From Ignavibacteria bacterium (lineage in GTDB: Bacteria; Bacteroidota; Ignavibacteria; Kapaibacteriales; UBA961), in NCBI GenBank assembly GCA_016720145.1, contig JADJXV010000002.1, positions 310,001-374,000 on the forward strand: a DNA stretch of 64,000 nucleotides, read 5' to 3'. Under the pieces are notes generated by a model. The model worked only from the letters and a program-made list of their open reading frames with translations. It was not told the DNA's origin and did not search any database. How positions within the stretch are numbered: the first letter of the stretch is position 1; each line of letters begins with the position of its first letter. A program made the position numbers and the translations under genes. Of the stretch, positions 36,653 through 45,589 are shown in pieces.

Positions 36653-37511
36653 ATTGCAAAACTACTGACAATGATTTTTCAAATCGTACAGTGCACCTAG
36701 AAAAATCATAGACAAAATGAAAATTTCTGTGAGAAACGTATCGGTGATACTTCAAAATTAATATACTCGTACTACGATACCACTCGGCAAGTGAGTGCTG
36801 TAAAAATCAGCCATACCTCGTCTTCAGTGTTTTAACTAATGCTATCGAATTATCCAAAGGCAAAGAAGTCTTGGCTACCTACAAGACAATTCGTAAATTG
36901 CAGAAAGGGGATAGGGCATTGGGTAGTGATAGATTCAGGTGGAAAATTATCGGGGAAGTGGTAGGTAACTGGGCAGGCAAGCAAACAATGCTGTCAACTT
37001 AAGAAATTGGCATTTGTTTGATGCTTAGAGGCAAGCCCAGCATGACGAACGACTTACCGTCACACTGAGCTGTCGGAGTGTTCAATTACTTACCTTTTTC
37101 TTCTTAACTTGACAGCATTAGGCAAGCAAATTGTCAAATATCTACAACGCAAAAAAAAGCCCGAAGCTCTTATATTGAGAAATACTTACATTGAGTTCTA
37201 TTTTCTACTTTAATTCATACGATATAGGTTTTCCGCATCAAAATGTACGGACCTTCTGATAGCTCCACTCGGAGCGAAATCTTACGAGAAAATGGACGAT
37301 TCTTTGAAACAAAGCTCCGTAGGAGTGACATACATTCGTCGATTCCACCAGCTATATCTCTCTGATGGAGCTTCTATGAGTTTTTTGACATTGTTACTAT
37401 TGATATTTCGCCCTTACAGGGCTGTCTGAATGAATTATTTACCAACGGAAATTTTGATGCGGAACCCCTACATAAGATACGAGACAATTCTCTCACAACC
37501 TCACAAATGCT
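36653..37511. other. 859-bp intergenic region with dispersed repeat elements
   Basis: There is no gene here. It lies between the divergent fibre operon and the TPR regulator and should contain both promoters. It holds the MITE-like element at 36987-37119. A second stretch (about 37250-37440) has phrases such as AGCTCCGTAGGAGTGACA and TTTCGCCCTTACAGGGCT that look like degenerate short palindromic repeats; a similar phrase (AGCCGTAGGCTCGTCGCAAA) occurs near 19038, next to a palindrome CTGGATTTCAATCCAG. Confidence 0.45.
36987..37119. mobile_element. MITE-like non-autonomous element, 133 bp
   Basis: Terminal inverted repeats of 19 bp, AATGCTGTCAACTTAAGAA at 36987-37005 and its complement at 37101-37119, match at 18 of 19 positions. 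A 10-bp direct repeat, GGCAAGCAAA, flanks the element at 36976-36985 and 37121-37130, one base away on each side, like a target-site duplication. The inside has no coding capacity and carries a dispersed phrase (GTCACACTGAGC...GTGTTCAA) that recurs near 40704 and 40786. Confidence 0.6.
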
Positions 37512-39593
37512 ATGGCAAAGCTTACGGTTCCCATTGATTCCCAAGTATTTATAGCGACCATCGAGTTGATTGACCGCAATAAACGTCCGGAATATATATT
37601 CGAAAACCTTTATATGGTATTAGGTGGCGAGCATACGGTACTCGGTGCGTATGCAGTCGAAGCAAGAGAATATTGGGAGTCCAGATGCTGTTCGATGCTT
37701 GAGTATGCGACTCCTGCTGAATTATACGAGGTGGCTTTACAAGGGAAATTACCCAAAGTACAAGCCAGAGAAAAAGACGTAATTCTCCGCTTGTCGAGAG
37801 CATTATGCGACGAAGCGAGACTTAATTATTTCGCACCAAGCGATGAAATTGCCGTCAATAATTGCTACTATGCTGAGGCACTGCTGAAGCATATCAACCA
37901 TAAATCCGGACTTCTTCGGCTCTACATCGACTTCCCGCATGCGTTGCGCCGACGCGATATGTCGCATGAATTTTTATACGAAATTGCTCAAAAAGCACTT
38001 GTGCTGGCACAGGAAACGGGAGAGAAAGAAGGCGAACTCCAAGCGCTCAATAATTTAGGGCATTTGAGTGAGCTCAATAATAATTTCCGGCAAGCGCTTG
38101 AATTTTACCAGCAGGAGCAAGATGTACTCGATACGATTATTACCGAAAATGGTATCGATGACTCGCCGAACACCATTCCTGAGGAATATCTGATGCCAAA
38201 AGCAGTCGTATTCTTTGCAATCGGTAAATGCAAGGGAATACTCGGTGACATTCGAGAAACGGTAAGAATGTGCAATTTGGCCGCTGAGTATGCTGCACGT
38301 ATTGAACATGATGATATCTGCGTTCATATTCATCTCCTTCTTGCACGTTCGTATAATACACTTGGCGTATATCACAGTGCATTACAACACCTGATACCGG
38401 CTTCATCAATTGCTAAAGCACTGAAATCACCTTTTTTGGTTGGTCAGGTAAAAATGTACACAGCTATAACCTACAGTAAAATAGGAGAGTTTGAGAGGGC
38501 AATCGAATATGGACTCAAGGCAGTGGAAACATACAAACTCTATCAGCCAATTGCTGAATATTTAATAGTCTGCGGGAGGGTCGGCAGTATAATGGTGACG
38601 GGGGGAGAATTGGAGCGTGCGCTCGAATTATTTCACAACAACCTGAAAACAATAGAAGAGTGCAAACAGCCAATCAATCTTGAGCAGCCAATCAATCTTG
38701 ACTGGCAAAAGGCACTGATTCTCCGTCAGTTAGCACAAATTTCCGTAATTAAACAAAAGTGGGATGAAGCGCTTGCATATCTGAGTTACCCATTACAGAT
38801 TGTCGAGGATATGAATAATTTACCGCATCTCATCGCTGAAACACTGATTATAGCCACAGATGCCTATATCGGCGCTACACTATTCGATACTGCTGCCGAA
38901 CTCGCAGCTCGTACACTTGAAATTTCATTAAAAAACAATGACTTAGAAAAACAATATATAGCTCACAAGCAGCTTGCAACTATTGCTGAATTACAGCAGA
39001 ATGTAAGCACTGCCTATTATCATTACAAGGAATTTCATCGCCTTAAAGAGCAGGCATTTAATAATGAGTCCGACCAACGGAGCAAAAACATGCTCATCCT
39101 GCTCGAAGAAAAAGAAGCGCTTCGCACAGCACAAGCAGAGCGCCTCCGTCTATACGAACTCGAAGAAGAAATCGCGCAGCTTTCCTCTGCACTCGTGCAC
39201 CGCGAGCAAGCTTTGAAAGAAATTCGTACCACTCTCCGCACAATGAAGTCATCGAATGAGCATGCCGAGCAAGTGGTGCAGGTGTTACAATCGGTGATTC
39301 GTTCTTCTGAAATTGCCGTAACGACTAATGCCACCAAAACAAGCAAACTCATCGATGAAACGCTCGATGCACATTTCCCGACTCTCTCACGAATACAACG
39401 CGTGCTGTGTACATACATAGCACTTGGACACACAACAAAAGAAATTGCCACTATGATGGGAATTTCCGTACAATCTGCACATACACAGCGCTACCGCGTA
39501 CGATTGAGGATAGGATTATCGAGCCAAGAGTCGCTCGACTATACAATCAAACAAGCAGTCAAAAACTACAGCGAAAGAAAGCTCCGTGAGTAA
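37512..39593 (+). CDS. TPR-repeat transcriptional regulator with LuxR-like C-terminal HTH
   Basis: The protein has 693 residues and no signal peptide. Residues ~130-520 are a series of TPR motifs (GELQALNNLGHLSELNNNFR, KMYTAITYSKIGEFERAIEY). Residues ~520-620 form a long charged coiled coil (EEKEALRTAQAERLRLYELE). The last ~70 residues carry a LuxR/GerE-type helix-turn-helix: FPTLSRIQRVLCTYIALGHT, TKEIATMMGISVQSAHTQRY. Such TPR-coiled coil-HTH proteins are common cytoplasmic regulators in this phylum. It is divergent from the giant fibre operon and upstream of TPR genes, either of which it might control. A short internal duplication (QPINLEQPINLD, about 390-401) comes from a repeated 21-bp phrase. 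The specific target is unknown. Confidence 0.75.
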   Translation: MAKLTVPIDSQVFIATIELIDRNKRPEYIFENLYMVLGGEHTVLGAYAVEAREYWESRCCSMLEYATPAELYEVALQGKLPKVQAREKDVILRLSRALCDEARLNYFAPSDEIAVNNCYYAEALLKHINHKSGLLRLYIDFPHALRRRDMSHEFLYEIAQKALVLAQETGEKEGELQALNNLGHLSELNNNFRQALEFYQQEQDVLDTIITENGIDDSPNTIPEEYLMPKAVVFFAIGKCKGILGDIRETVRMCNLAAEYAARIEHDDICVHIHLLLARSYNTLGVYHSALQHLIPASSIAKALKSPFLVGQVKMYTAITYSKIGEFERAIEYGLKAVETYKLYQPIAEYLIVCGRVGSIMVTGGELERALELFHNNLKTIEECKQPINLEQPINLDWQKALILRQLAQISVIKQKWDEALAYLSYPLQIVEDMNNLPHLIAETLIIATDAYIGATLFDTAAELAARTLEISLKNNDLEKQYIAHKQLATIAELQQNVSTAYYHYKEFHRLKEQAFNNESDQRSKNMLILLEEKEALRTAQAERLRLYELEEEIAQLSSALVHREQALKEIRTTLRTMKSSNEHAEQVVQVLQSVIRSSEIAVTTNATKTSKLIDETLDAHFPTLSRIQRVLCTYIALGHTTKEIATMMGISVQSAHTQRYRVRLRIGLSSQESLDYTIKQAVKNYSERKLRE

Positions 39594-39721
39594 GAGCTCG
39601 CCTCTTCTACCGTTTTTCCACTCGTGAAGCCAAAGATTACTCCGGCTATCCATTCGATAAAATATCCTTAAATTCGCTGAAAGTTTGTTTTCCATTTTGT
39701 ACATAATTTCTACTAAAATCT

Positions 39722-40330
39722 ATGAAACATTTACTACTACTGATGGCAGTACTCCTTGCACATCAATCAATTACACTGGCACAATCAGCCAAAGATTTGT
39801 TCTCCATCGGTTTTGCTAAATACAACGCCAAAGACTACCGCGGAGCCCTCGAAGACTACAATAAATCTATCAAGCTCGACGCTAAATCTGCCGTCGTCTT
39901 TTACAATCGTGGAGTCGTGAAAGCGCGACTCGAAGACTATCAGGGAGCAATTGAAGACTATACAAAAGCGCTCAAACTCGACACCAAAGATGTCGCCTCG
40001 TACAACAACCGTGGCGTGAGCAAAGCTGTATTAGGGAATTTCAAAAGCGCTATCGACGACTACAACAAAGCCCTCACACTCAATCCCAAAAGCATCGAAG
40101 CATATTACAGCCGCGCCTACGCCAAAGACCAACTCAAAGACGCACCAGGCGCAATAGCCGACTACACAAAAGTGATCCAACTAGAGCCCAGTTACGCCGA
40201 GGCATACAACGGACGCGGTGTAGCAAAATTCAAAAATGGAGATAAAAAAGGAGCATGCGCCGACTGGAAAAAAGCCGGTGAACTCGGCTTCGCAGGGGCG
40301 TTTCAGAATATCAAGGCGAGGTGTAAGTGA
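39722..40330 (+). CDS. Secreted TPR protein
   Basis: The 202-residue protein has a signal peptide (about 1-20, ending LAQ) and five to six 34-residue TPR motifs of the Sel1-free kind: YNAKDYRGALEDYNKSIKLD, YNRGVVKARLEDYQGAIEDY and so on. It ends with GDKKGACADWKKAGELGF, a phrase shared by the TPR proteins at 41115, 42155, 61307 and 62279, so they form one family. TPR repeats bind other proteins; here probably in the periplasm or on the surface. It starts 128 bp after the regulator gene in the same direction. No specific function is known. Confidence 0.75.
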   Translation: MKHLLLLMAVLLAHQSITLAQSAKDLFSIGFAKYNAKDYRGALEDYNKSIKLDAKSAVVFYNRGVVKARLEDYQGAIEDYTKALKLDTKDVASYNNRGVSKAVLGNFKSAIDDYNKALTLNPKSIEAYYSRAYAKDQLKDAPGAIADYTKVIQLEPSYAEAYNGRGVAKFKNGDKKGACADWKKAGELGFAGAFQNIKARCK

Positions 40331-40407
40331 GGATAGTCGTAAGTCGGGGATTAGTCGTAAGTCTGTAAGTCGGTAAGTAGTAAGTCGTAAGTAGTAAGTA
40401 GTAAGAT
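40323..40407. repeat. Degenerate 7-bp repeat (GTAAGTC/GTAAGTA)
   Basis: About ten copies of GTAAGTM-type heptamers, partly interrupted, begin at the stop of the TPR gene (40326-40330). Similar low-complexity stretches can vary in copy number. No promoter or protein is visible in it. Confidence 0.7.
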
Positions 40408-40484
40408 AATCAGCATGTTCCGTCACCCTGAGTTCCTAAGTAGCGGAAGCCCGCTCCTAACAAAAACAATGACACACGGAATAA

Positions 40485-40622
40485 AACATAGCCCATGATT
40501 TTAATCATGGGATCAAGACGAGACAAATATTCATAAACCGTTTTAACGGTTTTGAAATCTGATAATGGTTTTAACCATTTTCAATAAGCTCGATACAACA
40601 GATGCAACGGTTTCAACCGTAT
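40485..40622. repeat. Four-hairpin dispersed repeat, copy 1
   Basis: A 138-bp block contains four palindromes in fixed order: CCCATGATTTTAATCATGGG (40492-40511), AACCGTTTTAACGGTT (40536-40551), AATGGTTTTAACCATT (40564-40579) and AACGGTTTCAACCGT (40606-40620). All share a TTTYAA centre. The same order recurs at 40961-41099. This resembles REP/BIME-like blocks that RAYT-type transposases move, but no such gene is in the window. Confidence 0.75.
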
Positions 40623-40960
40623 AGATACGGCACGCAGGATTAAAAATGATAACTCTACTATTATCATTAGGTTAGCCATAAAGTTTATAGATGAATATCA
40701 AATGTGTCATTAACAGCTTGTCGAAGTGTTCAATACTTACCAATTTATCCGTTGTAAGTCTTCGATTCAGAAAACAGATTGTTCCGTCACACAGAGCTTG
40801 TCGAAGTATTCAAATAAATGCCGAATATTAGCCTTAATTGAGCATGCTTGTAAGACGTAAGTTTTTAATATATAAGTCGTACAGGAATCTGCTGTGTCAG
40901 TCACGCTGGGTATATAAGATTTGGATAGCACTGCTTCCAAAGCAAAAACACAAATTTTTA

Positions 40961-41099
40961 AAACATAGCCCATGATTTCAATCATGGGTCAGGATGAGAT
41001 GATAATTTCTCAACCTTTTTAACGGTTTAGAGTTCTGAGAATGGTTTCAACCATTTCCGAAAAGCGAATTAATTTCAATCCAACGGTTTCAACCGTTAT
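40961..41099. repeat. Four-hairpin dispersed repeat, copy 2
   Basis: This is the second copy of the block at 40485-40622, in the same orientation, with palindromes at 40969-40988, 41012-41027, 41040-41055 and 41082-41097. Base changes in one arm of a hairpin are often matched in the other (TTTTAA against TTTCAA centres keep the stems). It ends 15 bp before the stop of the minus-strand TPR gene at 41115, so it would also be part of that gene's 3' end. The 630 bp between the genes hold, besides the two blocks, short phrases like AGCTTGTCGAAGTGTTCAA near 40704 and 40786. Confidence 0.75.
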
Positions 41100-41114
41100 G
41101 GTATATCTTACCGG

Positions 41115-42086
41115 TTATTTATAGATTATCTTACCAGTTTTAAAAAATCTCGTCCATTTTTCTTTCAATTCATCGGGAATAGCTGCCTTCTTGATTGCCC
41201 GGAAATTCGTGTACAGCGCTTGCTTTCCTTGAATTATATACCATAATTGCGACTCAGGTTTTGGATCATTGACAAAACTCGGCGATTCTATGGTAAAGAT
41301 AATCCATTGGAATAGAGTGCTTTCATCTTTTTCGATAAAGGTGAGTTTTGCTGCCGGCGAATTTTTTTCGGTCTGAGCAAACATCAGTCTCATCGCCGTG
41401 TCCATCGCAATTCCCGTAACTCCTTTGATTGCAGTCATGTTTATTAACTCAGACCAAGAGTCAAGCTTTTCATTTTCATGAATAAAGTCGAGCACCTGTA
41501 CCTGGCCATTATCCTGATTATCTCCAATTTTCCAATGTTCTTCTACCGGCAAATTCAATAACAATGACTCTCCATAACCCGGCAGACTCCCACAATGCTG
41601 CTTGAGAAATTCTTCGGCATTGGCATCACCGATTGCTTTGGAATGGGTAAAATCATCACAAGCGCCTTGTTTATTACCTGTTGATGTTCTGAGCTGTCCA
41701 CGTAAGTTATAACAATTCAAATAGGTTGAGTCGAGTTCAATTACTCTGTTGACATCTTCTAAAGCTTCATTATACTTTTTCTTAGTCGCATAGCTCACCG
41801 CACGACTGTAATATGCCTTTGCATTTTTTGGATTTAGCACAATTGTCTTATTAAAGTCAGCTAAAGCAGCATCAAATTCCTCTATTTGAAATTCACAATT
41901 TCCGCGATGGAGGTATGCGTCGCTGTCGTCCTTGTTGAGTTCAATTGCCTTGGAATAATCACTTATTGCACCCTTGAAGTCTCGAGCTGCATGCTTGATA
42001 ATGGCTGATTGTTTGTACTCATGAGCTGTCTGAGCAACGGCAGAAAACCCGCCAATCATCATCATGACAACCAACATATATTTCAT
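41115..42086 (-). CDS. Secreted TPR protein with C-terminal domain of unknown function (paralogue A)
   Basis: About 323 residues from the chosen start. An ATG at 42104 is also in frame, but the ATG at 42086 has an AGGTAAG site before it and begins the signal peptide MKYMLVVMMMIGGFSAVAQ. Four TPR motifs (about 22-150) such as HAARDFKGAISDYSKAIELN are followed by GNKQGACDDF. A ~150-residue C-terminal domain (EEHWKIGDNQDNGQVQVLDF, KLTFIEKDESTLFQWIIFTI, SQLWYIIQGKQALYTNFRAI) is not recognised. The gene at 42155 encodes a close paralogue in the same direction 68 bp upstream, so this is a tandem duplication. The C-terminal domain looks like a sensor or binding module; no function is assigned. Confidence 0.75.
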   Translation of the reverse strand: MKYMLVVMMMIGGFSAVAQTAHEYKQSAIIKHAARDFKGAISDYSKAIELNKDDSDAYLHRGNCEFQIEEFDAALADFNKTIVLNPKNAKAYYSRAVSYATKKKYNEALEDVNRVIELDSTYLNCYNLRGQLRTSTGNKQGACDDFTHSKAIGDANAEEFLKQHCGSLPGYGESLLLNLPVEEHWKIGDNQDNGQVQVLDFIHENEKLDSWSELINMTAIKGVTGIAMDTAMRLMFAQTEKNSPAAKLTFIEKDESTLFQWIIFTIESPSFVNDPKPESQLWYIIQGKQALYTNFRAIKKAAIPDELKEKWTRFFKTGKIIYK

Positions 42087-42154
42087 ACACTTACCTGCGA
42101 ACATATAGTATATCTTGATTAGTAATACCCATAGTTTCTCTACGTAAATTTTGA

Positions 42155-43147
42155 TTATTTACGAACGATCTTACCGGTTTTAAAAAATTTAGCCCATTTC
42201 GCTTTCAAGTCCGCCGGAATTTTCGGCTTCTTGAGCGCTCTGAAATTCGTATATAAAGATTCCTTCCCTTGTACGATATACCAAAGCTGTGATTCCGGTG
42301 GCATATTATTCGTGAATTTTGAAACTTCAATCGTAAACAATATCCAAGGGAATTCAGCTTTTTCATCTTTCTCGATGAAGGTCAGCTTTGCGACATTTGA
42401 TTTTAATTTTGCTTGTAAGTACATCATGTTCATCGCAGTATCTACTTTGATATTCTTTGCTCCGATGATCGTTGTCATGTTCGCTACTTCTCGCCAGCCG
42501 ACACCGCCGATCTGTGAGCGAACCAGATCCTGCACTTGAATTTGTCCGTTTTCTTGAATCTCTCCAAAACTCCACTGTTCTTCTTTCGGCCAATTCAATT
42601 GTAATTTTTCTCCGGTTGACTTCAAAGGAGCGCAAAACTGAGCCAAAAACTTGTCTGCATTTTTATCACCATTGTTTTTCGCTAAGTTTAGATCCTCACA
42701 CCCTCCTTTTTTATTCCCGGTCATTGATCGCAGCTGACCTCTAAGAGTGAGGCATCCAGACGTCGATGGGTCGAGCTCGACTACTCTATCCGCATCTCGC
42801 AATGCCTGTCTATATTTTTTCTGCCGTGAATAGCTTACTGCCCTACTGTAAAATGCCTTTACGTTCTTCGGGTTGAGTTCGATAGTTTTCGTAAAGTCAA
42901 GTATTGCCGCATCTACTTCTCCTAACTGAAACTGACAATTCCCACGATTGAGATATGCCTCACTATCATAACTTTTTAATTCAATGACTTTCGTATAATC
43001 ACCAATTGCACCTTTAAAATCACGTGTCGTCTGTTTGCGAATTGCTGATTGGAGATATTGTTCAGCTGTCATTTGAGCAAATGTAACTGCACTGAAACCA
43101 ATGAAAAAGATAGAGACAGCTACGATATGATAAAAATATTTTTTCAT
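42155..43147 (-). CDS. Secreted TPR protein with C-terminal domain of unknown function (paralogue B)
   Basis: The 330-residue protein is the neighbour and paralogue of the product at 41115, with the same layout: signal peptide MKKYFYHIVAVSIFFIGFSA (cleavage after FAQ), four TPR motifs, GNKKGGCEDL, then the same ~150-residue domain with KLTFIEKDEKAEFPWILFTI, SQLWYIVQGKESLYTNFRAL and a Lys-rich end (KWAKFFKTGKIVRK). The two are clearly homologous over their full length but diverged, so the duplication is not recent. Both are probably periplasmic. The role is unknown. Confidence 0.75.
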   Translation of the reverse strand: MKKYFYHIVAVSIFFIGFSAVTFAQMTAEQYLQSAIRKQTTRDFKGAIGDYTKVIELKSYDSEAYLNRGNCQFQLGEVDAAILDFTKTIELNPKNVKAFYSRAVSYSRQKKYRQALRDADRVVELDPSTSGCLTLRGQLRSMTGNKKGGCEDLNLAKNNGDKNADKFLAQFCAPLKSTGEKLQLNWPKEEQWSFGEIQENGQIQVQDLVRSQIGGVGWREVANMTTIIGAKNIKVDTAMNMMYLQAKLKSNVAKLTFIEKDEKAEFPWILFTIEVSKFTNNMPPESQLWYIVQGKESLYTNFRALKKPKIPADLKAKWAKFFKTGKIVRK

Positions 43148-43245
43148 AGAATTAACAAACTCAACATTGTTAAATAACAGATATTATAGATAATTAGATA
43201 AGCAGCAAACTGCAAATACAATCTACATTCATTCCATCAAATTGT

Positions 43246-44220
43246 TTAAGACATAAGCGCGCATATTGCTGAAACATTCACAATATCATCGACGCTGCAC
43301 CCACGCGACAAATCACAATACGGATGTTTAAGCCCTTGTACAATCGGACCAATTGCCATAGCTCCTGCAAGACGTTCGGTGAGCTTGTAGCTGATATTAC
43401 CTGAATTTAAATCCGGGAATACCAACACATTAGCTCTGCCTTCAATTGGTGAATCGGGAGATTTACGTGAGGCAATCTCAGGCACGAGTGCAGCATCGGC
43501 TTGTAATTCACCATCTGAAATACACTCCGGTACTTTCTCGCGGAAGAGCTTGGCAGCTTCTCGTACTTTGTCCACAGAAGGATGACGCGCACTACCCAGA
43601 GTAGAGAACGACAAAAAAGCCACTCGTGGAACTTCTCCGGTGACTTTTTGATAATTAATCGACGCACTGAATGCGATATCAGCGAGCTGTACGGAGGTGG
43701 GCTCCGGCACGACTCCACAATCGGTAAAGCAGAGCGTTTTATCGGGGAATACCATCAAAAAATAGCTACTGACTACAGACACATCTGCTTGAATACCAAC
43801 AGTTTGGATACCGGCGCGGATGACATCACCCGTAGTGGAAAGCGATCCGGCGACAGCCCCATGAGCATGTGAATGCCTCACGAGCATACCGGCAAAATAG
43901 AGAGGGTTCAGGAGAATTTCCCTAGCAGTATCGAGAGTCAACCCTTTGCCGGTGCGCGTGTTGGCGAATTCTACGCTAAAGTCTTCAAGTAATTCAGATA
44001 CAGAAGGGTCTATAATTGTCAAAGAGTCAATCGGAAGGTGTGATTTTTCAGCTAATGCAATAATTGCATCTCGACTACCAACGAGAAGTGGATGGACAAT
44101 ATGCTGCCTTTGCAGAAATAGAGCAGCTTCAAGTGTACGAATATCGGTAGCGTCAGGGAAGACAATAGTAGCTGATCGCTCGGCGGCTTGAGTGTGTAAT
44201 TGTTTAATAAATAAAGACAT
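43246..44220 (-). CDS. pta: Phosphate acetyltransferase (phosphotransacetylase)
   Basis: This enzyme moves the acetyl group between acetyl-CoA and acetyl phosphate, linking CoA metabolism to acetate kinase and ATP. About 324 residues is the length of the short, single-domain Pta/EutD class. Family phrases are present: IVFPDATDIRTLEAALFL near the start, the loop LVRHSHAHGAVAGSLSTTGD, FTDCGVVPEPTSVQLADIA, RVAFLSFSTLGSARHPSVDK, and the end SGNISYKLTERLAGAMAIGP, GLKHPYCDLSRGCS. The frame continues to a TTG at 44232 overlapping the lipoprotein gene, but the ATG at 44220 leaves no overlap and is preferred. No acetate kinase gene is next to it. Confidence 0.92.
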   Translation of the reverse strand: MSLFIKQLHTQAAERSATIVFPDATDIRTLEAALFLQRQHIVHPLLVGSRDAIIALAEKSHLPIDSLTIIDPSVSELLEDFSVEFANTRTGKGLTLDTAREILLNPLYFAGMLVRHSHAHGAVAGSLSTTGDVIRAGIQTVGIQADVSVVSSYFLMVFPDKTLCFTDCGVVPEPTSVQLADIAFSASINYQKVTGEVPRVAFLSFSTLGSARHPSVDKVREAAKLFREKVPECISDGELQADAALVPEIASRKSPDSPIEGRANVLVFPDLNSGNISYKLTERLAGAMAIGPIVQGLKHPYCDLSRGCSVDDIVNVSAICALMS

Positions 44221-44221
44221 T

Positions 44222-45250
44222 TCAGAGTCCAATAAGAGTCAAAGCTTCTGTTGGAATCGTAAATGTCGTTTTTTGTATTCCGGAAATTTCATCAATTATA
44301 ATACCATTTGTGCCATTGAGCAGCAAAACTTCATAACGACGAAAATTATAATATGATTGCTTGTATTCGATCTCACTCACGACAATAAAATCCTTCCTAC
44401 CCTTTGTATCCAAACGTATTACACCCTTCTGCATAGTAATATAAGCCCATTCTTTCGGCGACACCGAAAGACTCGTCGGTAACGCGTTCGTGCCATCAAG
44501 TAGTGGATCGTCGATTGGTGTCACTTCTACCACAAATCGCCCCGAATCAATATATGTCACAACCGGAGGAGTCTTGACGGCTGCACTGTCGATCTTACCT
44601 GCTCCGAGTGACAGTACCATTACTTCATGTCCATTTGCATTAGGGCGAATAAACGTCGGGGCTGGAGCTACTTGATGGGTTGCAACGACAGTATTGGTGC
44701 GAGTATCAATTTGTGAAACTGAATTATCATGTTGATTGGCGACGAAGATCTGATTACCCACGGCTGCAATTGCAACAGGATGATTTCCTACTTTTATCGA
44801 ACGTCCAATCGAGAAATTTGTAATATCAATTACGGTGACTGAAGTATCATTTTCGTGCGCTACATAGCCGGTCGTTGCATTTCCGAAAGCGACATCTGTA
44901 GGCACACGTTGAAATGCTGAAAAATCAAGCACTGCTTTTTGCTTAAAGGTTTGTTTGTCAATGACTACCACTTGAAATGCGCTCGGGATCATCAAATAAA
45001 TATTCTCGCGGAATTCGACTATTTTATTGACTATACCGGGAAGTGAGGTGCCATTGGCAGAACTGAAAATATCTGCGGAAGTAAGCGCGCCATCCGGCTG
45101 ACTGACAAGAGCAAGTGATGCCGGTGAACCGGTCGAAGCAGCCAATATTTTCCATTCATCTTTGAAATTCACATAATTGGGTTCGTCGCTTGTGCAACCT
45201 GAAATACCAATAATTAAAATAAGAGCGGCGAGTGTTAGGAGAGTTTTCAT
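44222..45250 (-). CDS. Beta-propeller lipoprotein (YncE-like)
   Basis: About 342 residues from the ATG at 45250. A lipoprotein signal MKTLLTLAALILIIGISGC has a lipobox ending in the Cys to be acylated, followed by TSDE. The rest is beta-propeller: repeats such as GNATTGYVAHENDTSVTVID, VGNHPVAIAAVGNQIFVANQ and VSQIDTRTNTVVATHQV are typical of YncE-type seven-bladed folds, which often bind ligands or other proteins at the cell envelope. It sits directly upstream of pta (stop to start 1 bp) in the same direction, so they may be cotranscribed, but the functions do not obviously connect. Substrate unknown. Confidence 0.75.
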   Translation of the reverse strand: MKTLLTLAALILIIGISGCTSDEPNYVNFKDEWKILAASTGSPASLALVSQPDGALTSADIFSSANGTSLPGIVNKIVEFRENIYLMIPSAFQVVVIDKQTFKQKAVLDFSAFQRVPTDVAFGNATTGYVAHENDTSVTVIDITNFSIGRSIKVGNHPVAIAAVGNQIFVANQHDNSVSQIDTRTNTVVATHQVAPAPTFIRPNANGHEVMVLSLGAGKIDSAAVKTPPVVTYIDSGRFVVEVTPIDDPLLDGTNALPTSLSVSPKEWAYITMQKGVIRLDTKGRKDFIVVSEIEYKQSYYNFRRYEVLLLNGTNGIIIDEISGIQKTTFTIPTEALTLIGL

Positions 45251-45316
45251 AGTAAGTATCAAACGGTGTTAGATTTAAATAATCTATTTAGTTATACAAT
45301 TTTTCAAGGAAGCGAA

Positions 45317-45589
45317 TTACTTTATTCGTTTTAAAAATGCTTCGTAGTCTGAATGCTTGCCAATCCAAAACTATGTTGCACAATCTTCTTCAACAAAACA
45401 CAATGCTCGATAGTTATCATTGACTCACACTGACCAAAGTATAGGATTCACTTTTGTTCTTTTAAAGTCCAATGAAACGTGTGATGGGTTTATTTTCCGC
45501 ATCTTGAATTGAATTTTTGCTGTTTTTTGTATAGGTTTGGGAAGTAATCTCATCATTTTTATGAACTTATACGTTCTTCGAGATTTCAT
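45317..45589 (-). pseudogene. Decayed RelE/HigB-like toxin gene (two internal stops)
   Basis: Reading from the ATG at 45589, overlapping the antitoxin stop (ATGA), a 90-codon frame gives MKSRRTYKFIKMMRLLPKPI, then FKMRKINPSHVSLDF, LWSV-stop-VNDNYRALCFVEED, then AT-stop-FWIGKHSDYEAFLKRIK. This matches the RelE/ParE superfamily pattern in which VRVNDNYRAL and WFWIGKHSDYE would be the intact phrases. The stops are TGA at 45425-45427, where CGA (Arg) is expected, and TAG at 45371-45373, where TGG (Trp) is expected; each is one transition. Length and end are otherwise those of an intact toxin. These toxins cleave mRNA on ribosomes or attack gyrase. This copy is dead. Confidence 0.75.
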
